Source of the DNA: Nitrospirota bacterium
GTDB lineage: Bacteria > Nitrospirota > Thermodesulfovibrionia > Thermodesulfovibrionales > Magnetobacteriaceae
Assembly: GCA_015233245.1 (NCBI GenBank)
Contig: JADFYB010000012.1
Location: forward strand, 1 to 38,986
Direction: 5' to 3'
Length of the DNA stretch: 38,986 bases
The position numbers and the translations under genes were made by a program. Below the pieces are notes generated by a model, which saw only the letters and a list, made by a program, of their open reading frames with translations, did not search any database and had not been told where the DNA came from. How positions within the stretch are numbered: the stretch's first letter is position 1; each line of letters begins with the position of its first letter. Below are positions 34,459 to 38,986 of this stretch, one piece after another.

Positions 34459-34689
34459 ATGAGCGTGATAGCAATACCAGAAGTCTTAAGAAAGAAGCTT
34501 GGCGATGACGGCGCAGAAGCCCTTATTAAGATTATTAACGAGGCTGATTCAAGCTCTCGTAAAGACTTAACCACTAAAGCTGACCTTGAAAGCGCTAAAT
34601 CGGACATCATCAAGTGGGTAGCGGCTATGCTTGTTGCGCAGGCCGGATTAATGGCTGTCTTGTTTCGGTTGTTAGGGCTTCTTAAATAA
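34459..34689 (+). CDS. Small CCDC90/DUF1640-like protein with coiled coil and TM helix
   Basis: This 76-aa protein starts with IPEVLRKKLGDDGAEALIKI, a pattern shared by small bacterial CCDC90-like (LA_3696-type) proteins. A coiled-coil part (SSRKDLTTKADLESAKSDI) and a C-terminal TM helix (WVAAMLVAQAGLMAVLFRLL) follow. Proteins of this sort are often found beside mobile or toxin-like genes but have no settled function. No ribosome site precedes the ATG; the promoter geometry predicts a leaderless mRNA. It is divergent from the Asp-box gene. Confidence 0.72.
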   Translation: MSVIAIPEVLRKKLGDDGAEALIKIINEADSSSRKDLTTKADLESAKSDIIKWVAAMLVAQAGLMAVLFRLLGLLK

Positions 34690-34695
34690 TTTTCT

Positions 34696-34779
34696 ATGAA
34701 TAAAATCTTTTCACAGGAAAAGATTGATGATTTGCTTAGAGGTGTAAGGGTTGACGGCGAATCCAGAAAACATCTTTGA
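34696..34779 (+). CDS. Possible 27-residue ORF resembling a FliM N-terminus
   Basis: ATG at 34696 opens MNKIFSQEKIDDLLRGVRVD and ends seven residues later at TGA. SQEKIDDLLRGV is close to the SQEEIDALLRGV motif at the start of FliM/FliN-type flagellar switch proteins, which binds CheY-P in FliM. The rest of such a gene is absent, and no ribosome site is visible. It may be a degenerate fragment or chance. It sits six bases after the coiled-coil gene. Confidence 0.2.
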   Translation: MNKIFSQEKIDDLLRGVRVDGESRKHL

Positions 34780-34834
34780 ATATGAAAACCCGCATAGTCA
34801 TAGTTCTTAATACTCAGGAAACAATAGCTAATTT

Positions 34835-35842
34835 ATGAAATCAGACAGCAACTCTCTGATTCTTGCCATAGATACATCCTGTGACGATACCTCGGCAGCA
34901 GTCATACGCGACGGTCGGAGTGTTTTATCGAGCATAGTGTATGGTCAGGGAGAAATACACAGCCTCTACGGCGGAGTGGTACCGGAGGCGGCCTCAAGAC
35001 GGCACACGGAAATGATTTGGCCTACCGTAAAGCTTGCCCTTGAACAATCTAATACAGAATTTAGCCAATTATCGGCAATAGCCGTTTGTTGCGGCCCGGG
35101 GCTGATTGGCTGCCTTATAGTTGGAACATCATTTGCAAAAGCTATGGCCTATGCATCAAACCTGCCCCTTATTGGGGTAAATCACCTTGAGGGACACATA
35201 TGTTCTGTTTTTTTAACCCATGAACCGGTTTTCCCACACATATCCCTCATCGTATCAGGCGGACACACCAGCCTCTACTTAGCACGCGCTATGGGCGCTT
35301 ACGAGGAGATAGGCCGCACACGGGATGATGCTGCGGGGGAGGCTTATGATAAGGTTGCAAAAATGCTTGGGCTTGATTATCCCGGAGGCCCTCTTATTGA
35401 TAAGTTAGCGAAAAATGGCAACCCAAAAGCAGTTAATTTCCCACGGGCACTGATTAAGGGCACACTTGATTTCAGCTTTAGCGGGCTTAAGACCTCCGTA
35501 AGAAATCACCTGTTATTGAACAGCAACATATCAACAGAGGATATATGCGCATCGTTTCAGGCTGCTGTGATTGACACAATTATTACAAAGTTACTGTGGG
35601 CTGCTGAAATTCATGGAATTAACACGCTTACCATATCAGGTGGGGTAGCTGCAAACGAGGGACTGCGGCAGCGGTTGCTGTCACTTAAAAACATGAGGAT
35701 ACTTATGCCGCCTAAAGAACACTGTACCGACAATGCCGCTATGATTGGCCTTGTGGGTGATTACTACTTCAGACAGGGAGCAGTCTCAGCTTTAACCCTT
35801 AACCCTAAAGCTTGTTTGCCGTTAACCGCAAACTGCGGTTAG
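34835..35842 (+). CDS. tsaD: tRNA N6-adenosine threonylcarbamoyltransferase TsaD
   Basis: TsaD (335 aa) moves the threonylcarbamoyl group to A37 of ANN-decoding tRNAs (t6A), working with TsaB, TsaC and TsaE. Family motifs are complete: ILAIDTSCDDTSAAVI, VPEAASRRHTEMI, the metal ligands in GVNHLEGHICSVF (His117, His121), VSGGHTSLYL, DDAAGEAYDKVAKMLGLDYPGG (quoted in parts: DDAAGEAYDKVAK, MLGLDYPGG), SGGVAANEGLRQRL, and the final Asp in CTDNAAMIG. The ATG at 34835 has only a weak CAGGAAA upstream. Length is normal. None of the partner genes is nearby. Confidence 0.96.
   Translation: MKSDSNSLILAIDTSCDDTSAAVIRDGRSVLSSIVYGQGEIHSLYGGVVPEAASRRHTEMIWPTVKLALEQSNTEFSQLSAIAVCCGPGLIGCLIVGTSFAKAMAYASNLPLIGVNHLEGHICSVFLTHEPVFPHISLIVSGGHTSLYLARAMGAYEEIGRTRDDAAGEAYDKVAKMLGLDYPGGPLIDKLAKNGNPKAVNFPRALIKGTLDFSFSGLKTSVRNHLLLNSNISTEDICASFQAAVIDTIITKLLWAAEIHGINTLTISGGVAANEGLRQRLLSLKNMRILMPPKEHCTDNAAMIGLVGDYYFRQGAVSALTLNPKACLPLTANCG
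35823..35841. terminator. Hairpin overlapping the tsaD stop
   Basis: TAACCGCA, a 3-base loop and TGCGGTTA form a perfect 8-bp stem spanning the last codons of tsaD. It lies between convergent genes but has no T tract, so it is a weak terminator candidate or an mRNA 3'-end structure. Confidence 0.35.
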
Positions 35843-35850
35843 TCCTGCCC

Positions 35851-35964
35851 TCAACAACTGTGATAAGTCAACACATGGTCAAACAGCTCAACTGGGCTCT
35901 CAAATCTGTCACCGCAGTATGGGCAGTCGGGAATTTTAGGTATCGGTATTGTCTCTGTTGTCAT
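35851..35964 (-). CDS. 37-residue C2H2-type zinc-finger mini-protein
   Basis: This small minus-strand gene has a strong ribosome site (GGAGG, eight bases before the ATG). It encodes 37 residues: an N-terminal MTTETIPIPKIPD, then CPYCGDRFESPVELFDHVLT with YHSC at the end. The spacing C-x2-C-x12-H-x4-H is a classical C2H2 finger, including the aromatic (Phe) and hydrophobic (Leu) core positions. It is convergent with tsaD, ending nine bases from its stop. It could bind DNA, RNA or protein; it is too short to be a Ros/MucR regulator. The clear ribosome site and finger spacing argue against chance. The AT-rich 155 bases upstream (to 36119) hold no certain promoter. Confidence 0.72.
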   Translation of the reverse strand: MTTETIPIPKIPDCPYCGDRFESPVELFDHVLTYHSC

Positions 35965-36119
35965 GCCTGATCCCTCCGTACAATGTTTCGCTGGGTCAGT
36001 TAAATGTTTTTTTAATATGTGAACACCACATTACATCTGACATATAATAACAAATTAATAATTTTTATAAACAGACTAATGGCAAAATATGCTACTTAAA
36101 TGTAAAATATCAACACAAT

Positions 36120-37070
36120 ATGAGAAATGTGCACGCACACAAAGTTGCCGTTGTGATTCCGGCTTACAGAGTTAGCCATTATATCGGTGATGTGATAAAA
36201 ACCATTCCTGCCGAGGTTTCTGAGATTATTGTTGTGGATGACTGTTGCCCGGAAAACTCCGGTAAAGCTGCTCAATTAGCAGCTGATAACCGGGTCAGCG
36301 TACTTTATAATGCTAAAAACATGGGTGTAGGTGGTGCCGTTATTGAGGGTTATAAAAAGGCGCTGGAGCTTAATTGCACAGTTATCGTTAAAATGGACGG
36401 CGATGGTCAAATGAATCCCGCTTATCTGAAAGATTTGATTGCTTCCATGATAGAGGGCTCTGCAGATTACTCAAAAGGTAACAGATTTTTCAATTTCAAA
36501 GCGCTTAAGGCAATGCCCTTTATTCGTCTTTTTGGTAACAGCGCTCTGTCTTTTGCGGTTAAGTTATCATCCGGATATTGGAACCTTGCTGATCCCACAA
36601 ACGGCTACACCGCCATATCCTCCGAAACTCTGAAAAAACTTGATCTTGAAAAAATATCCGTAGGATACTTTTTTGAATCCAGTATGTTGATAAATTTAAA
36701 CATCATAAACGCTGTCGTAACTGATGTTAACATTCCTGCAAAGTATGGGGATGAGAGAAGCTCACTCAGTATTGCAAAAGTGCTTCTAAGTTTCCCATCT
36801 AAACTAATGTCTGGTTTCTTAAAGAGGATTTTATTTAAATATTTCATCTATGATTTCAATATGGCCTCTGTGTATATGCTTTTAGGGATTCCAATGTTTT
36901 TGTTTGGCGTATCCCTGGGGCTTTATGAATGGGTACAGTCGTCCCTTACCGGACTTATCAGATCTCCTGGCACTATAATGCTTACAGCCCTTCCAATTAT
37001 CGTATCATTTCAAATGCTCCTTCAAGCCATAAACATTGACATTTCATCAGTGCCAAGGAGACGATGTTGA
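36120..37070 (+). CDS. Family 2 glycosyltransferase, polyprenyl-phosphate type
   Basis: This 316-aa enzyme resembles DPM1/ArnC-like transferases that load a sugar onto a polyprenyl phosphate for use outside the membrane. GT-A motifs are VVIPAYRVSHYIGDVIKTIP, EIIVVDDCCPENSG, NMGVGGAVIEGYKKA and the metal site VKMDGDGQMNP. Two TM helices lie near the C-terminus (MASVYMLLGIPMFLFGVSLG and IMLTALPIIVSFQMLLQA). It overlaps the next gene, a GT-C-like membrane protein, by seven bases; such pairs often make and then use a lipid-linked sugar. No ribosome site is obvious before the ATG. Confidence 0.88.
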   Translation: MRNVHAHKVAVVIPAYRVSHYIGDVIKTIPAEVSEIIVVDDCCPENSGKAAQLAADNRVSVLYNAKNMGVGGAVIEGYKKALELNCTVIVKMDGDGQMNPAYLKDLIASMIEGSADYSKGNRFFNFKALKAMPFIRLFGNSALSFAVKLSSGYWNLADPTNGYTAISSETLKKLDLEKISVGYFFESSMLINLNIINAVVTDVNIPAKYGDERSSLSIAKVLLSFPSKLMSGFLKRILFKYFIYDFNMASVYMLLGIPMFLFGVSLGLYEWVQSSLTGLIRSPGTIMLTALPIIVSFQMLLQAINIDISSVPRRRC

Positions 37071-38704
37071 AAGACACTACTGTTACAGTGATAGTTCCTA
37101 TGTCAGATAAATCTAACAAAATACAATTTAAAAAGATATTTATGAGAAGAGATGCTGCTTTGTACGGTTTATATTTAGTAGTGAGTTTAATTGGTTTACT
37201 TTTTTTTGTGCCGCATAATGATGAGATTATCTATGCCCAGCACGCACACTTAATACACTCTGACTGGAAAACGTATAAGTATGTTTCTATGGATGGTTCT
37301 TTTGGGGGCGATTATAAAGAACCACTTCAGTACTGGATAACGTCACTTACCGTTGATACCTGGGATAGTCCAATTTGGGGCGTAAGGTTATGGTCGCTAA
37401 TAACAGGTTTTTGCGGCTTCTTTTTTGCAAAAAAGCTTATTGCTGAAATCTGGAATGAAAAAGCCTCGATGTTTTTTGTCCTTCTTATGTTTTTTTCATC
37501 ATATTTTCTTTATTTTAATGTTATAGCACTTTATGAGGTATATATATATGGATTCGGTATTACTTTTCTGTACTTTCTTTACCGTTATATTGAAAACGGC
37601 AGGTTTTATTGGGCAATTTTATCCTTGTTGTTTTTGGTTCTTTTAATGTTATGTAAAGAGTCTGCTAAACTGTGGCTTGTTTATACTTTTTTTATCCCAC
37701 TTTTTATCAGAGGTGGTAGTAGTGAAAGCTTCCGGAAAACTCTGGCCGATTTCAAACGTAGATTGCTAATCAGTTATGGAAAAATTATTCTTATCTTTTT
37801 ATGTTCCTATCCTTTGATTCACATGTTGCTTCCATCTGAATTTGATGCAGTTCACAAGGCGTGTATTAATGAGACTTTCCACAGGACAATTTCAGAGATG
37901 TTGGATTTTCCTTTTTCTGATTGGTTTGCAAATACTAAATTCTATTTATCAGATGTTTTATTTATGGACTATTCTTATCCTGTTTTCGTGTTTTTTCTTT
38001 TGTTAGTCTGTGGTATTTGTTTTTCTGGAAAAAGACATGTAACGTTCATTCTTTTGATTTTTTTATGGTTATGTTCTTTTATGATACAGGTAGTTTTCAT
38101 GAAACTTACTTTAGTAAGACACTTCGGTATGGGATTATATTTTTGGTACTTTCCGGTTGCCGTTTCAATGGCGTTAGTGTATGAAAAAATTAAGTCCATT
38201 AAAAAATATGTCATAGTTTTTTGGACAATTTTGGTTTCTATCGGGCTTTGGCAGGCAGGCAATAATTACTACAATCTGTTAAAATACGGTCAAATAGATA
38301 TTGCTATGGCTGAGACAAAAGCACAGTGGGCAAACGGTCTTGGTGTTTATGAGATGCTGGACAAGCTAAAGGGCTTGGATTCGGGTGTTTTAATATACGA
38401 GCCACAATGGGGATACCCTGGAACTACTATCGAGGTATTTTCTAAAACTCTCCCAAAACTAACCATAACGCCGCTTACAAATGAGATACTTCCTCACCTT
38501 CATGAGTTTAAAGATAAAACTAATAACGATAAAAAAAACATGTACATACTTGTTGACAGGAGGTCTGGGACAAACCCAATGATTAACTCCATCATAAATG
38601 ACCCTGATTTGTGTGCAAAGAATGAAATTATACCCAAAATTTATAAAAATGAAATTCTTACAAGGTCATGTTATGTCATATGTAAAAATGAATACTTAAA
38701 ATGA
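37064..38704 (+). CDS. GT-C-fold membrane glycosyltransferase-like protein (ArnT/PMT-like)
   Basis: This 546-aa protein has about ten to twelve TM helices. The first extracytoplasmic loop has FFVPHNDEIIYAQHAHLI, with the acidic pair typical of GT-C catalytic loops, and YKEPLQYWITSL, matching the PPL-like patch of ArnT/PMT_2 enzymes. The C-terminal about 140 residues form a periplasmic domain. It probably transfers the sugar made by the upstream GT2 enzyme from its lipid carrier to a glycan, lipid or protein. The start ATG overlaps the upstream stop; AAGGAG is only three bases before it, so TTG 37067 is an alternative. Confidence 0.82.
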   Translation: MLKDTTVTVIVPMSDKSNKIQFKKIFMRRDAALYGLYLVVSLIGLLFFVPHNDEIIYAQHAHLIHSDWKTYKYVSMDGSFGGDYKEPLQYWITSLTVDTWDSPIWGVRLWSLITGFCGFFFAKKLIAEIWNEKASMFFVLLMFFSSYFLYFNVIALYEVYIYGFGITFLYFLYRYIENGRFYWAILSLLFLVLLMLCKESAKLWLVYTFFIPLFIRGGSSESFRKTLADFKRRLLISYGKIILIFLCSYPLIHMLLPSEFDAVHKACINETFHRTISEMLDFPFSDWFANTKFYLSDVLFMDYSYPVFVFFLLLVCGICFSGKRHVTFILLIFLWLCSFMIQVVFMKLTLVRHFGMGLYFWYFPVAVSMALVYEKIKSIKKYVIVFWTILVSIGLWQAGNNYYNLLKYGQIDIAMAETKAQWANGLGVYEMLDKLKGLDSGVLIYEPQWGYPGTTIEVFSKTLPKLTITPLTNEILPHLHEFKDKTNNDKKNMYILVDRRSGTNPMINSIINDPDLCAKNEIIPKIYKNEILTRSCYVICKNEYLK

Positions 38705-38711
38705 CAATGAT

Positions 38712-38986
38712 ATGTACAACTTAAATAAATTATCAGGTACTGTTGTAATTCCACCCGGCAAGGTCAGTAATTCAGTTACAGTGATAATTCCTAACTATAA
38801 CGGACATACGTATCTTGGTGATTGCCTTAACTCTCTGAGAAACCAGACTTACAAAAAATTTGAGATAATTGTCGTGGATAACGGCTCAACCGATGGCTCA
38901 GTTGACTTTATAAAAGAAACTTTTCCTGAAGTAAGACTGATTTCCTTTAATAAAAACACTGGTTTTTCACATGCCTGTAATGCGGC
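38712..38986 (+). CDS. Family 2 glycosyltransferase, N-terminal part (cut by window end)
   Basis: This frame runs from ATG 38712 off the end of the window (91 codons). SVTVIIPNYNGHTYLGDCL, IIVVDNGSTDGSVDFI and NKNTGFSHACNA are the opening motifs of rhamnosyltransferase-like GT2 enzymes (WbbL type). It follows the GT-C gene by seven bases, extending the glycan cluster. No ribosome site is clear; the first about 20 residues (MYNLNKLSGTVVIPPGKVSN) precede the usual start of the domain. Confidence 0.85.
   Translation, partial: MYNLNKLSGTVVIPPGKVSNSVTVIIPNYNGHTYLGDCLNSLRNQTYKKFEIIVVDNGSTDGSVDFIKETFPEVRLISFNKNTGFSHACNA

Noticed and set aside
37064-37110. Remnant of a GT2 start (TVTVIVPMSDKS) at the N-terminus of the GT-C protein
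   Set aside because: Only about eight residues resemble GT2 openings and no downstream motif follows; likely chance.

Overview
The window looks like a chromosomal contig of a Nitrospirota bacterium, possibly the magnetotactic Thermodesulfovibrionia/Magnetobacterium branch. This rests on the periplasmic Nxr/Nar-type molybdoenzyme operon, the HQWRQPL-type histidine kinase and the general gene style. It is inference from family resemblance, not a database match. No rRNA, tRNA, CRISPR array, prophage or complete insertion sequence was seen.

Layout. (1) 1-5099, plus strand: the end of a respiratory molybdoenzyme operon. It holds the C-terminus of the catalytic alpha subunit, a four-cluster Fe-S beta subunit, a secreted haem-b gamma subunit, a TorD/NarJ-like chaperone and a membrane-anchored six-haem cytochrome c. 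There is no NarI-like membrane cytochrome b, so electrons probably pass to or from periplasmic c-type haem. (2) 5298-8842, minus strand: purE, an AMP-forming acyl-CoA ligase and a polytopic membrane protein split by a one-base frameshift in a run of seven A. (3) 9048-15739, plus strand: guaB-guaA, a PAS-only protein, then ispA-dxs for isoprenoid precursors. (4) 15931-17010: a family 2 glycosyltransferase. (5) 17042-29724, a long minus-strand series. In transcription order it is acyP, a zinc-ribbon methyltransferase, a membrane-TPR protein, a YihY protein with a cyclic-nucleotide-binding-like tail, ftsE-ftsX-envC-ctpA (cell-wall hydrolase control at division), a DnaQ/PolB-like exonuclease, a PstS-like binding protein, and a histidine kinase whose periplasmic part looks like a helical bimodular (HBM) domain. 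(6) 30036-32428, plus strand: a WbaP-type polyprenyl-phosphate sugar transferase, a LolA-like carrier and a remnant of an Rpn-family protein. (7) 32769-34286, minus strand: a secreted seven-repeat Asp-box protein on a Thr-rich stalk. (8) 34459-38986: a small coiled-coil/TM protein, tsaD, an unlisted 37-residue C2H2 zinc-finger protein on the minus strand, and an envelope-glycan cluster (two GT2 enzymes, the second cut by the window end, and one GT-C-like membrane protein).

Repeats. A palindromic, MITE-like family with ATACCGAGT...ACTTGGTAT ends occurs three times (5232-5298, 29768-29942, 32499-32682). Two copies carry an internal GAGATTRCCAC / GTGGTAATCTC palindrome. The third copy sits inside another element bounded by a perfect 16-bp inverted repeat (32450-32705), giving a three-level nested structure.

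Most genes are ordinary housekeeping or envelope genes. The points most worth checking are the PstS-like/HBM-kinase pair, the YihY-cNMP fusion, the homopolymer frameshift, the nested repeats, the C2H2 mini-protein, and three genes whose extended -10 boxes lie so close to the start codon that leaderless or nearly leaderless mRNAs are predicted.
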